From an uncultured Acidimicrobiales bacterium (GTDB lineage Bacteria > Actinomycetota > Acidimicrobiia > Acidimicrobiales > SZUA-35), in the NCBI GenBank assembly GCA_937976305.1, contig CALJSB010000037.1, positions 1-39,187 of the forward strand: a stretch of 39,187 bases of DNA, read 5' to 3'. Within the stretch, counting starts at the first letter, position 1; each line of letters starts with the position of its first letter. Made by a program: the position numbers and the translations under genes. A model generated the notes under the pieces. That model did no database searches. It had not been told where the DNA came from and saw only the letters and a list, made by a program, of their open reading frames with translations. Shown piece by piece: positions 1-8,459 of this stretch.

Positions 1-147
1 GACCCAGCATCGAGACTTTGCTGGTCCGGTCCATGCCACCTCACACGGGAGGCAGCTCAAACGCAGACCAACCCGGCGATACCGGGGAGGGGAGACCGTG
101 GTCGCCGTTGTTCGCATGCTGTGTCAATCGGCGACCACAGCCCAAAC

Positions 148-179
148 TTGAGACCCACCCCATAGGGGTCAGGTCTCAA
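148..179. repeat. Hairpin at the left edge of repeat copy A
   Basis: The arms TTGAGACC-CACCCC and GGGGTCA-GGTCTCAA pair around an ATA loop. The right arm is the first 17 nt of the 121-bp repeat, so the element begins inside an imperfect palindrome. REP-like elements and IS200/IS605-type ends often look like this. The link to a transposase family is inference, because no transposase gene lies in the window. Confidence 0.6.
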
Positions 180-283
180 ACGTCAACAAAACTCCCGGGC
201 CTACGGCCGACGCACACGTCCGCTGCGGCGTCCGCTTCGCTTCCGAGTCCTCGCTTGAGGTGCACATCGCCCTTCGGCCCTCG
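163..283 (+). repeat. 121-bp dispersed repeat, copy A
   Basis: This copy starts TAGGGGTCAGGTCTCAAACG and ends CTTCGGCCCTCG. It matches, over the same 121 bp and in opposite orientation, the sequence at 12288-12408, with about 14 substitutions by eye and no gaps. The central 41 bp (about 222-262) are identical. It has no open frame of its own and looks like a MITE- or REP-type non-autonomous element. Confidence 0.8.
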
Positions 284-334
284 TTGGGAGTGAGCTACAC
301 ACGTCACGTGCTCTGCCCCCAGCGAGTTGGAGTA

Positions 335-757
335 CTAGTGAGAGACGGCGGGTGCCAGTTTCTTGGCGTGGGCGACCCAGCGCTCGACCTCTGACTCAGC
401 TGGCGTGCGACGAACAATGCTCTTCTTCGTCTTCTTGATGGCAGCGTCGTTCACTTCGACCATCTTGGCCGCGAGGTTCGCGGCATTGCGATTCCGCAAT
501 TCCTTCACGGTGTCGACCCCTGCCTGCTCAAGGAGATCGCTGTACTCAGATCCGACGCCGCGGACGCGCATGAGGTCAGAGCGATTCACCCACTCGAGAA
601 TTGGGCCTTCGCCGATGCCACAGGCGTCCGAAAGCTCCTTGCGACCCTTCTTGGTCCCACCACGCTTGAGGAGGGCCTCACAAGATCGGACCCCGGCGGC
701 TCTCAGCTTCTTGCCGTTCGCTGGACCAATTCCTTCGATTGTCTCGATTGACGCCAT
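335..757 (-). CDS. DUF4332 helix-hairpin-helix protein
   Basis: The product is 140 aa and matches the DUF4332 family, which is built from helix-hairpin-helix units. The motif GIGPANGKKL near residue 10 and the second unit RVRGVGSEYSDLL near residue 64 are the typical G-x-G-x-x-x-x-x-L hairpins seen in DNA-binding and polymerase-associated proteins. The C-terminal third is Lys/Arg-rich, which fits nucleic-acid binding. The function is unknown. The ATG at 757 is preceded by AGGAG (766-770) at 8 nt, which fixes the start. It stands alone and is divergent from the cyclase gene across 161 bp. The family is well supported; the DNA-binding role is inference. Confidence 0.85.
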   Translation of the reverse strand: MASIETIEGIGPANGKKLRAAGVRSCEALLKRGGTKKGRKELSDACGIGEGPILEWVNRSDLMRVRGVGSEYSDLLEQAGVDTVKELRNRNAANLAAKMVEVNDAAIKKTKKSIVRRTPAESEVERWVAHAKKLAPAVSH

Positions 758-918
758 CGTTCACGCTCCTGTTGGATGAATCGTCGGGTGAAGGAGCGAA
801 GGTAGACGAAGAGTCAGCGTTTTTCACGCGGTTCGCAAAGCGAATTCACCGAAGTCGCAGAACCGAGGCAGAATGAGCACGCGGTCTTCGACCCGGCAGA
901 TCGACGAGCGAAGCAACG

Positions 919-3558
919 ATGAACGCCGACCCATCCCAACATCCGAGCGGCATCGTCACCTTCCTCTTCACCGACGTCGAGGGATCGACCCGGCTGTGGG
1001 CCGCTGACACCGAGGGGACGGCGCACTCGTTCGTTCTCCACGATGCGCTGGTTCGCGACGCCATTCAGTCAAACGGCGGCTACGTCTTTGGGTTCGCGGG
1101 CGATTCGTTTCGAGGAGCGTTCACTGACGCCGGCTCGGCAGTGATTGCCGCCAAGCTGGCGCAAGAAGCCCTGCGCACAACCGATTGGGGAAGCGGGCCA
1201 CCCCTGCGCGTTCGCATGGGGTTGCACCGAGGTCGAGCGACGTATCGAGCTGGCGACTACTTCGGGCCGGTCCCGAACACAGCGTCACGCCTCGAAGCAG
1301 CGGCCCACGGAGGCCAGATCCTGATGAGCGAGGCGGTGCGCAACGAGGTCAACCTGTCGACGCTCTACCTCGGAAGTCATCGGCTGCGTGATGTCGACGA
1401 GCCGGTGGCGATCCATCAACTCGGCCACGATTCACACCGGCCTCTACGCACCGTCGACCCCGAACTCTCGACACTGCCCAACCCCGGTACACCGATCGTC
1501 GGGCGGGAAGCCGAGATCAACAGAGTGAGAGGTCTACTCGAAACGTCTTCCCTGGTCACGCTGACGGGGACCGGTGGATGCGGGAAGACCCGCCTCGCGC
1601 TCGAGGTAGCACATCGGGAGCTCGCCAACCGTCGGGACGGTTGCTACTTCGCTGATCTGTCGGCAGTTTCAGACGAATCGGAACTCCCTGCGGCACTGGC
1701 CAGCGCGGTGCGATTGCAACTCTCCTCGGGCGACGCCACGGGTCAGGTCGTCGAGCACTTGGGGCGACGAGAGGCGCTGGTGTTGCTCGACAATTGCGAG
1801 CATCTCCTCGAAGCATGTGCCCAGTTCGCCGAGCGCCTCCTCGGTCGCTCCGAATCCACCATGCTCTTGACCACGAGCCGGCAGCGCCTGGATGTCGGGG
1901 GCGAGGAAGTCGTCATTGTCTCCTCGCTGTCGAACACTGCCGAGGACCCGGCAGCAGTCGATCTCTTTGTCGAGCGGGCCAAGGCCGTGCACCCCTCGTT
2001 TGTCGACGACGCACCAGCCCGACAGGTCATTTCTGAGATCTGCGACCGGCTCGATGCCATGCCGCTCCCGATCGAGCTGGCGGCAGCACGAACCTCGGTC
2101 ATGTCGCCAAAGGAAGTCCTCGAACGCATGGGCGATCGTTTTCGGTTGCTCTCGGGCGGCAAGGGCCGACAACGCCGGCGCACGCTGCAGGCCACACTGG
2201 ACTGGAGCTTTGACCTCCTCGATGAAGACGAACAGCGGTTCTTTGCGGCTATGGGAGTCTTTGTCGGACCATTCGATCTTGCCGCCGCGGTCGCCGTGTC
2301 CGGAGTCGATGATTACGAGGCCATCGACCTCATCGGATCTCTGGTGGCGAAGTCGCTCATTACGCCCGTGCCATCAACCGAGCAGCAGTCGATGTTCCGA
2401 CTGCTGGAAACAGTCAGGATCTACGCCGGGGACCAACTCTCTCGAAGCGACAGAATCACCGTCACCCGCCAAGCCCACCTCGATCACTACGCCGACCTCA
2501 CCGCTGCCGGGAGCTGGACCGAGGCGGAAGATCTCGGGCGCAGCCTGCTGTTGGCCCCGCACTGGCCAAACATCGTCTCCGCACTCGAGTGGGCAGCGTC
2601 GACCAACAACTGGCGCACCGCAGCGCACATTGCGTTCGGCTGCCAGGGGTTGTGGGAGAGCCGAGTCCCGGCGGTGGAGGGGCACCGCTGGCTCAGCCTC
2701 ATCGCCGCAAACATCGATTCCGAGAGCGACCAGCTGCCTCGGCTCAAACGAAACCAGGCCATGTTGGCGGTGCAGGTCGACGAGTTCGAAGAGGTTCATC
2801 GAATCAACAAGGAGCTCCTCAAGACGAGCGACCCGCAGGCGTTGGTGCTCACCACGACGATGCATGCCTTCACCAGGGCCCGGCAGTTTCCGAAAGAAGG
2901 CGAGCAACTTGCCAACGCGGCAATGGCCCTTGTTGAGGAACACGACTTCGGGTTTGCTGAGCGAGCAGGTGTCAACTGGGCCAAGGGCGCCCTCCACCTG
3001 TACCGACGAGATCTCGAGAACGCGCTGAAGTTCTTCGAACTGGGCCTGAGCGACATCCAACAGGTCGATCACCAATTCAACTATTCGGTGATGCTCACGC
3101 TGTCGACGGCGACCACACAACTCATCGTCGGTCGACCTCTCGAGGCACTCGACCTGCTGCACGACGCTGACTTTTCGTCATCGATTTGGGACTCGTCTGA
3201 TCTCATCCGTGCGGTTGCCCTCATCGACAGCGGCCGCGTCAGCGATGCCGCCGATCTCATCGTCGACTACGGCCGCGGAGCCTTGCGGGGCCGTTTGAAT
3301 CGCCAGTCCAACGACGCGCTCGTTGGCCTGGCCGCTCTTGCCCTCAACCGAGGCGAGACCGACCACGCCTGGCTGCTTCTCCAGCAGGCCGTGACTCCGC
3401 GAACGCCCTTCACGATCGGCTTGGCCGAGGCTCTTGCCGCGCGGATCGGGTTCGGAGATCAGCTGCGGGATCAGCATCGAGGCCGAGTGACTCCCCTGCG
3501 CGAGCTTGATGCGACGCAGTTCCTGCAGATCGAGCTCGATCGGCTCGCCGCCGACTGA
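919..3558 (+). CDS. Class III cyclase-domain / NB-ARC-like ATPase regulator
   Basis: This 879-aa protein joins a class III nucleotide cyclase domain (about 10-170) to a STAND/NB-ARC-like ATPase and a C-terminal helical, TPR-like region. The cyclase keeps both metal Asp residues (D19 in FTDVEGST, D62 in GDSF) and the transition-state pair N120/R124 (NTASR). The purine-selecting Lys normally four residues before the second metal Asp (FKTVGDAF type) is Gly58 here. The ATPase has Walker A GTGGCGKT (217-224), Walker B LVLLDNCEHLL (287-297) and an MPLPIELAAAR motif. No LuxR or SARP DNA-binding domain is visible. A sensory or signalling role is inferred. No good Shine-Dalgarno precedes the ATG, but the domain begins directly after it. 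A lipoprotein gene follows 55 bp downstream on the same strand. Confidence 0.88.
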   Translation: MNADPSQHPSGIVTFLFTDVEGSTRLWAADTEGTAHSFVLHDALVRDAIQSNGGYVFGFAGDSFRGAFTDAGSAVIAAKLAQEALRTTDWGSGPPLRVRMGLHRGRATYRAGDYFGPVPNTASRLEAAAHGGQILMSEAVRNEVNLSTLYLGSHRLRDVDEPVAIHQLGHDSHRPLRTVDPELSTLPNPGTPIVGREAEINRVRGLLETSSLVTLTGTGGCGKTRLALEVAHRELANRRDGCYFADLSAVSDESELPAALASAVRLQLSSGDATGQVVEHLGRREALVLLDNCEHLLEACAQFAERLLGRSESTMLLTTSRQRLDVGGEEVVIVSSLSNTAEDPAAVDLFVERAKAVHPSFVDDAPARQVISEICDRLDAMPLPIELAAARTSVMSPKEVLERMGDRFRLLSGGKGRQRRRTLQATLDWSFDLLDEDEQRFFAAMGVFVGPFDLAAAVAVSGVDDYEAIDLIGSLVAKSLITPVPSTEQQSMFRLLETVRIYAGDQLSRSDRITVTRQAHLDHYADLTAAGSWTEAEDLGRSLLLAPHWPNIVSALEWAASTNNWRTAAHIAFGCQGLWESRVPAVEGHRWLSLIAANIDSESDQLPRLKRNQAMLAVQVDEFEEVHRINKELLKTSDPQALVLTTTMHAFTRARQFPKEGEQLANAAMALVEEHDFGFAERAGVNWAKGALHLYRRDLENALKFFELGLSDIQQVDHQFNYSVMLTLSTATTQLIVGRPLEALDLLHDADFSSSIWDSSDLIRAVALIDSGRVSDAADLIVDYGRGALRGRLNRQSNDALVGLAALALNRGETDHAWLLLQQAVTPRTPFTIGLAEALAARIGFGDQLRDQHRGRVTPLRELDATQFLQIELDRLAAD

Positions 3559-3613
3559 CGCCTGCGATCGTCGGCTGCCTCAACTCCAACCGACCGCAGC
3601 CGATGGGGGCCTC

Positions 3614-4468
3614 ATGGGGCTTGCTTCAACCCGAACGGCTGTCGTGCTGTCACTTGCCATTGCTGCAGCGTCATGTGGCACCGTCGCCGAGATCTCAGGA
3701 TCGACACTGCCTGTTGACGCCGACAATGGCACGACCGTTCCAGCTGCTGTTGCCCTCGACGGTGCTAAGTCTGCAGACGAAACAGCCGTGCCCGATGGAC
3801 AGGCCGAGGGTGGTCTCGGAGCGACGACAACAGAGGGACCCGACACCACCGATATCGCGGCAGACACGATCGAAGCTGACCCAGACCCAACGGACACCAC
3901 CGCACCACCCGAAACAACGTCTGCAGCGGAACCCACCACGTCGACCACATTGGCAGCGGAGACAACCGCTCCCCCAGCAGCTCGTCAGGCGGCCGATCGG
4001 ATCGTGAGCGTGGCCGACTTCGAGTCGAACGGCATTGCGATCTCTTCGGACCGCTCGATTGCGGAGTCGGCTGCCCCACAAGGAGATACCTGCGGCGTCC
4101 CTGACCCCATTCCGTCCGGACGACTGACCCAAGTCTTTGAGACACCAGCCGGAACCCTGATCGCACAGTTCGTGCAAGAAGGCGCCGAAGCTTCGGATCA
4201 GTGGATGGCTGCCCTCGCCGCAATGGTCGGATGCAACGACCCAGGGGTCTCGCCCATGCGGCTCGATCCCGGCACGGCAGCGGGTAGTGACGAGACGTTG
4301 GTCCTCGCCTCGAACGGATCGGACGAAGACGGCGGCTACATGGCCGCCGTCGCAGGACGCAAGGGAAATCTGGTGACAGGGTTCATCACGGTGACCAACG
4401 ACCCGGCGGACGCCGCACTGTCGACAGAAGCACTGGTCAAACTGCTCGAACTCGCGATTGCCGGTTGA
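3614..4468 (+). CDS. Secreted lipoprotein, unknown function
   Basis: The product is 284 aa. Residues 1-20 form a lipoprotein signal peptide ending in AAAS before Cys21, so the mature protein should be lipid-anchored outside the membrane. Residues about 60-150 are a Thr/Glu/Pro/Ala-rich linker. The final 130 residues form a compact domain with two Cys (in DTCGVP and VGCNDP) that may pair. I do not recognise the domain. I chose the ATG at 3614 over the longer open frame from 3506 because it places the signal peptide at the N-terminus. It lies 55 bp after the cyclase-ATPase gene and is probably co-transcribed, so it may serve the same signalling pathway; that is inference. Confidence 0.8.
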   Translation: MGLASTRTAVVLSLAIAAASCGTVAEISGSTLPVDADNGTTVPAAVALDGAKSADETAVPDGQAEGGLGATTTEGPDTTDIAADTIEADPDPTDTTAPPETTSAAEPTTSTTLAAETTAPPAARQAADRIVSVADFESNGIAISSDRSIAESAAPQGDTCGVPDPIPSGRLTQVFETPAGTLIAQFVQEGAEASDQWMAALAAMVGCNDPGVSPMRLDPGTAAGSDETLVLASNGSDEDGGYMAAVAGRKGNLVTGFITVTNDPADAALSTEALVKLLELAIAG

Positions 4469-4564
4469 GTCATCCGGCGCTCTCGGACCGAGATTCTGGG
4501 ATCGCCAGTCCGGCAAACTGATCGGCGGAGTTGACCGGCCTTTGGGGCTCTGAGTCAGGTGGCC

Positions 4565-4570
4565 TAGATT
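4565..4570 (+). promoter_or_regulatory. -10 box of a near-leaderless promoter (aldehyde dehydrogenase)
   Basis: TAGATT lies 8 nt before the ATG at 4579, and no Shine-Dalgarno is present. This spacing would put the transcript start within two bases of the start codon. It also supports 4579 over the in-frame TTG at 4531. Confidence 0.5.
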
Positions 4571-4578
4571 CATCGGCC

Positions 4579-6003
4579 ATGCATTACATCAACGGTGAAT
4601 GGATCGCCGGGACCAACGAGTTCGTCGTCACCGACCCGGCAACCGGCAAGGAGATCGGCCGAGTTGCAGACGGCGGACAAGCTGAAGCAACTGCCGCAGT
4701 GGACGCCGCCGATGCTGCGTTTGCCGGATGGTCGACAACAACTGCCTATCACCGCAGCGAGCAGCTCTATGCCGCATGGCAGTTGATGACCGAACGCCAC
4801 GAGGATCTCGCCAAGCTCATGACGAGCGAACAGGGCAAACCCCTTCGTGCTGCCCGCAACGAGGTGAAGTACGCGGCTGACTTCCTGCTCTGGTACGCCG
4901 AGGAAGCCAAGCGAATCTATGGCGAGACCATCCCGTCGGGCCGTGCCGACCAACGCTTCATGGTGATGCGCCAAGCCGTTGGTGTGTGCGCCGCAATCAC
5001 CCCATGGAACTATCCGATCTCGATGCTCACGAGAAAGCTCGGACCAGCCCTGGCCGCCGGCTGCACTGTGGTGCTGAAGCCAGCCGAGCAAACCCCGCTC
5101 TGCGCCAAAGCAGTGTTTGAGATCTTCGAAGAAGTTGGTCTGCCACCCGGCGTGATCAACATGGTCAACGCCTCGGATCCAGTGCCAATCGGCGACGCCT
5201 GGCTCGACGACGAGCGTGTACGCAAGTTCACGTTCACCGGCTCGACTGAGGTCGGCAAGCTCATCGGGGGCCGGGCGTCTGCCAACGTGAAGCGAGTTTC
5301 AATGGAGCTCGGCGGCCACGCTCCCTTCATCGTGTTCGACGACGCCGACCCGGTGCACGCGGCAAAGGGCGCTTCGCTCGTCAAGTTCCTCAACACCGGC
5401 CAAGCCTGCATCTCGCCCAATCGCATCTACGTTCAGCGTTCGATCGCTGAGCCGTTCCTCGCAACGCTCACTGAGCGCGTCAACAAGATGCAGGCCGGCT
5501 CCGGTTTCACCGATGGCGTGAGCATCGGCCCACTCGTCGACGAGCCCAGCGTTGCAAAGGTCGAACGACAGGTGAACGACGCCGTCGCCAAGGGTGCGCG
5601 CGTCCTTGCCGGTGGCGAACGTTTGACCACCGACGGCCTCGAGCAAGGCAACTTCTTCGCCGCCACGGTTCTGGCCGACGTCACCAGCGACATGGTGATC
5701 CACTCCGAGGAGACTTTTGGGCCCGTTGCACCAGTGATCGTGTTCGACGACGAGGACGACATCGTGGCCAAGGCCAACGACACCACCTACGGCCTCGCTG
5801 CATACATCTACACCCGAGACGTGTCGCGAGCCTGGCGAGTCGCCGAAGGTCTGCGCTTCGGCATCATCGGCATCAACGACATCAATCCCACCTCTGCTGC
5901 CGCCCCTTTTGGTGGCGTCAAAGAGTCCGGTATCGGCCGCGAAGGCGGCCACGTCGGACTCGATGAGTACCTTGACACCAAGCTCGTTGGCTGGTCGGTC
6001 TGA
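4579..6003 (+). CDS. NAD(P)-dependent aldehyde dehydrogenase, succinate-semialdehyde type
   Basis: This 474-aa aldehyde dehydrogenase oxidises an aldehyde to its acid with NAD(P). The catalytic Cys277 lies in NTGQACISPNRIYV, the general base Glu243 in SMELGGHAPF, and Asn144 in TPWNYP. The cofactor motifs FTGSTEVGK and KPAEQTP are intact. The end (APFGGVKESGIGREGG) and the PNRIYV stretch resemble GabD-type succinate-semialdehyde dehydrogenases, so that substrate is the best guess, but it is not proven. The length is normal. The ATG at 4579 follows a TAGATT box by 8 nt. An SDR gene follows 55 bp downstream, and the two may form a small alcohol/aldehyde oxidation operon. Confidence 0.88.
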   Translation: MHYINGEWIAGTNEFVVTDPATGKEIGRVADGGQAEATAAVDAADAAFAGWSTTTAYHRSEQLYAAWQLMTERHEDLAKLMTSEQGKPLRAARNEVKYAADFLLWYAEEAKRIYGETIPSGRADQRFMVMRQAVGVCAAITPWNYPISMLTRKLGPALAAGCTVVLKPAEQTPLCAKAVFEIFEEVGLPPGVINMVNASDPVPIGDAWLDDERVRKFTFTGSTEVGKLIGGRASANVKRVSMELGGHAPFIVFDDADPVHAAKGASLVKFLNTGQACISPNRIYVQRSIAEPFLATLTERVNKMQAGSGFTDGVSIGPLVDEPSVAKVERQVNDAVAKGARVLAGGERLTTDGLEQGNFFAATVLADVTSDMVIHSEETFGPVAPVIVFDDEDDIVAKANDTTYGLAAYIYTRDVSRAWRVAEGLRFGIIGINDINPTSAAAPFGGVKESGIGREGGHVGLDEYLDTKLVGWSV

Positions 6004-6058
6004 TCATCGTGCTTCGCAGTACCCGTCACCGCTCTGGGCCATACCAAGGAGAAACATC

Positions 6059-6946
6059 GTGCAAGATCTGAGAGGCAAGACAGCCGTCGTCACGGGAGGA
6101 GCAAGCGGCATCGGCCTCGGCATGGTGACGCGCTTCGCCAAGGCAGGCATGAACGTCGTGATCAGCGACATCGAAGAGCCGGCCCTCGCTACAGCAGTCG
6201 AAGTAGTCAACGCTGCGGTCGCTGACGCTGGGGGCGACGCCGTTGAACTCCTCACCGTCGTCACCGACGTGAGCGACAACGACCAAGTCGAACAGCTCGC
6301 AGCCACCGCTTTCGATCGTTTCGAGAAGGTCGCTGTGTTGTGCAACAACGCCGGCGTCGCTGGTAACAGCCTGACGTCCAGTCCCGGCGAACTCGATCTG
6401 AAGGACTGGAAGTGGGTGATGGACGTCAACCTCTGGGGTGTCGTCTACGGCCACAACGCCTTCCTTCCGCACATGATCGCCAACGGCGAGGGTCACATCG
6501 TGAACACGGCGTCGATGGCCGGTCACTTCCCCGGCCACAGCGCCTACACCGCGTCAAAGTGGGCAGTGGTCGGAATCAGCGAGGGGCTGCACGCTCAAAT
6601 GGCAAACGAAGGTCACGGCGTTGGCGTGTCGTGCCTGTGTCCGGGATGGGTCAACACAAAGATCGCCGAGAGCGCCCGCAACAAGCCCGAGTGGGCAGCA
6701 GGCGGCTCGCTCTCGGAACCGTCGGAAGAGCAGGGCGCACGGATGGAGTTCATCAAGGACCAGCTCCGGTCCGGGATGGACCCTGCCAAAGTCGGCGAAC
6801 TCGTCCACGACGCAATCGTCACCGATCAGTTCTGGGTCTTCACCGACCTCACAATGGTTGCCGCTCTCGAAGGCCGCTTCAAAAACGTGCTGCAAGCCAG
6901 CAACCCAAGCATCGACCTCGGCGCCGCCTTGTCACAAACAAACTGA
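6059..6946 (+). CDS. Short-chain dehydrogenase/reductase (SDR)
   Basis: This 295-aa classical SDR should oxidise or reduce a hydroxyl/carbonyl substrate with NAD(P). It has the Rossmann motif TGGASGIG (12-19), NNAG (96-99), catalytic Ser152 (NTASMAG) and Tyr163/Lys167 (YTASK). An Asp (ISDIE) at the end of the second strand favours NAD(H). The GTG at 6059 is chosen because AAGGAG lies 8 nt before it; the open frame extends upstream to 5909 but only into the dehydrogenase gene. It sits 55 bp after the aldehyde dehydrogenase and is probably co-transcribed with it. The substrate is unknown. Confidence 0.9.
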   Translation: MQDLRGKTAVVTGGASGIGLGMVTRFAKAGMNVVISDIEEPALATAVEVVNAAVADAGGDAVELLTVVTDVSDNDQVEQLAATAFDRFEKVAVLCNNAGVAGNSLTSSPGELDLKDWKWVMDVNLWGVVYGHNAFLPHMIANGEGHIVNTASMAGHFPGHSAYTASKWAVVGISEGLHAQMANEGHGVGVSCLCPGWVNTKIAESARNKPEWAAGGSLSEPSEEQGARMEFIKDQLRSGMDPAKVGELVHDAIVTDQFWVFTDLTMVAALEGRFKNVLQASNPSIDLGAALSQTN

Positions 6947-6949
6947 CCG

Positions 6950-7111
6950 CTAGAGCCAACCGCGATCGCGAGCTATCACGGCTGCCTCGGCGCTTGATCG
7001 GGCGTGGGTCTTGGCGACCCCGGACGACAGATAGTTGCGCACCGTGCCAGCCGAGAGGCTCAACGTCTTCGCCACCTCTGCGACGGGCGGGTACTGCAGA
7101 AGCTCACGAAC
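6950..7111 (-). pseudogene. C-terminal remnant of a LuxR/NarL-type response regulator
   Basis: Reading the minus strand, the last ~50 codons before the TAG at 6950-6952 encode a recognisable LuxR helix-turn-helix end: VAKTLSLSAGTVRNYLSS, followed by SSAEAAVIARDRGWL. That pattern (GTVRNYLS ... RAEAVRIARERGWL) is typical of actinobacterial DesR/NarL-like response regulators. An in-frame TGA at 7112-7114 cuts it off, there is no start codon or Shine-Dalgarno, and the receiver domain is absent. I read it as the decayed 3' end of a lost regulator gene. It lies tail-to-tail with the SDR gene. Confidence 0.75.
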
Positions 7112-7137
7112 TCACTGTGAGGATTGTCATGCGCGAC

Positions 7138-7176
7138 GAAGGCCCGGGTTCTCCAACCAAAGAACTCCGGGCCTTC
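7138..7176 (-). terminator. Strong hairpin, probable terminator of the betaine-binding lipoprotein gene
   Basis: GAAGGCCCGGGTTCT pairs with AGAACTCCGGGCCTTC around an 8-nt loop, a stem of about 15 bp with one bulge. No U-tract follows, which is common in actinobacterial terminators. A second inverted repeat (GAGCGAGGC / GCCTCGCTC, 7190-7221) lies between it and the gene end. Confidence 0.6.
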
Positions 7177-7237
7177 GCTGGTTGTCGACGAGCGAGGCTT
7201 CGCTCGAACGGAGCCTCGCTCAGCTAGCTCCTGGGGA

Positions 7238-8446
7238 TCAGCCAGCGGCGAGCGCCGTGGCGAGCCACTGATCGACGAGATCGCGATTGTCTGCGATCCA
7301 GTCGGCGGCGATCTGCTCAACGGCCGCTTGTGAACCGTCCGAGTCGGTCAATGCGACGCCGGCAATGGCCATGTCGATGAGCGGCGGCTGAAACGCGAGA
7401 AACAGCGCATGTGCTTCCGGATTTTCGTCGAGCCAGGCCGTGTTGGCGGTGACTTCGATGTCGGCTGCCGCCCACCCGAGCTGACAGCCATCAGGCCCGG
7501 CGAGACACACATCGGTATCAAGCCCGGTGTATCCGGGGCTCTGGTCGTAGTTCTCTCCGCCTTCACGGCCAAGCGGGTTCGAGTCGTTCAGAACGCTGTC
7601 GGAATCGACGGAGAGCCACATTGTGGTTTCGCCAGGAACGGCCTGAGCCAGGTAAGCGGTGGGTGTCCACGTGTACATGATTGCCGGCTCGCCGGCCTGG
7701 GCCATGATGAGGAATTCAGCAAACATTGCGTCGTAGCCGGCCTGCACCTGTTCGAGGTTCTCCCACCCAGCAAACTCGATCTGCGAGGCCATGATGTCGT
7801 CGCACGTCCAATCCTCAGGACAACCGAAGAACTCCCCCTTGCCATTGCCGTCAGAGTCGAGCTGGCTCCAGAGTGCCTCGTCGTCATTGATCTGATCGAG
7901 CGTCAGCGCTCCGTTTTCATCGGCCCAGCTCTTGGTGACCAGCCATCCCTGGAGGCCACCTCCCGGCATGACTGATCCTTCGACGCGACTCAGGTTGTCA
8001 CCGATCCGGGTGCCGTCCGGAAGCTCACCTTCCCACCACGAAAGGTGACCTGGGTACCAACTGTTTGGCCACAGGTCCATCTCGCCCCGAGCCATCGTTT
8101 GATAGGCGAGGTCGGGGGCAAACTCGAGGAGGTCAGGACTGGCGACGTCATAGCCAAGCTCTTCCATCAGGTCATGCAGGATCTGGGCGTGGACGTAGCC
8201 CGAGCTCCAGTTACCTCGACCCATGTTGACGATCGGCTTGTCCGCCCCGGGGAGGTCACCACTGTCGCCAACGGCTGCCTCGTCCTCCCCATCATCATCG
8301 GCCGACTCGTCGGACTCTGATGTCGAGTCCTCGTCGTCAGGTGCGTCACTCGTCGACTCTGTCGAGCCACCGCAGGCCGCTGCGAACAGCGAAAAGGACG
8401 CGAGTAACAAGAGCCAAAGGCTCGGTTGCTTCTTCTTCAGTTGCAT
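7238..8446 (-). CDS. Glycine betaine/proline-type ABC substrate-binding lipoprotein (ProX/OpuAC family)
   Basis: This 402-aa protein begins with a lipoprotein signal peptide (LLLLASFSLFAAAC, lipid Cys25). A very acidic Asp/Glu/Ser linker follows (about 30-70), then an OpuAC-type binding domain. The start of the domain (NMGRGNWSSGY) and the Trp-rich segment LWPNSWYPGH resemble the aromatic cage that holds quaternary amines. Betaine, choline or proline are the likely ligands; the exact one cannot be told. I chose the ATG at 8446, with GGGAG upstream, over an open frame from 8578 because it starts the signal peptide. No permease or ATPase gene is adjacent, so its transporter must be elsewhere if it has one. 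Confidence 0.85.
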   Translation of the reverse strand: MQLKKKQPSLWLLLLASFSLFAAACGGSTESTSDAPDDEDSTSESDESADDDGEDEAAVGDSGDLPGADKPIVNMGRGNWSSGYVHAQILHDLMEELGYDVASPDLLEFAPDLAYQTMARGEMDLWPNSWYPGHLSWWEGELPDGTRIGDNLSRVEGSVMPGGGLQGWLVTKSWADENGALTLDQINDDEALWSQLDSDGNGKGEFFGCPEDWTCDDIMASQIEFAGWENLEQVQAGYDAMFAEFLIMAQAGEPAIMYTWTPTAYLAQAVPGETTMWLSVDSDSVLNDSNPLGREGGENYDQSPGYTGLDTDVCLAGPDGCQLGWAAADIEVTANTAWLDENPEAHALFLAFQPPLIDMAIAGVALTDSDGSQAAVEQIAADWIADNRDLVDQWLATALAAG

Positions 8447-8459
8447 TGGGTCTCTCTCC

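Larger units (their letters stand above)
1..334. other. Repeat-rich non-coding stretch at window start
   Basis: I see no convincing gene here. The only long open frame (18-293, plus) has an erratic composition and runs through the dispersed repeat, so I do not call it. The stretch holds an inverted repeat at 1-26 (GACCCAGCA / TGCTGGTC), a second at 98-138 (GTGGTCGCC / GGCGACCAC, 23-nt loop), a hairpin at 148-179, and one copy of the 121-bp repeat at 163-283. The flanking DUF4332 gene ends at 335 on the minus strand, so some hairpins may act in its termination. Confidence 0.6.

Noticed and set aside
18..293. 91-codon open frame on the plus strand
   Set aside because: It crosses the 121-bp repeat and its hairpin, has no Shine-Dalgarno or TANNNT box, and matches no family I know.
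5909..6058. Upstream extension of the SDR to 345 residues
   Set aside because: It overlaps the aldehyde dehydrogenase, and the GTG at 6059 has AAGGAG at 8 nt.
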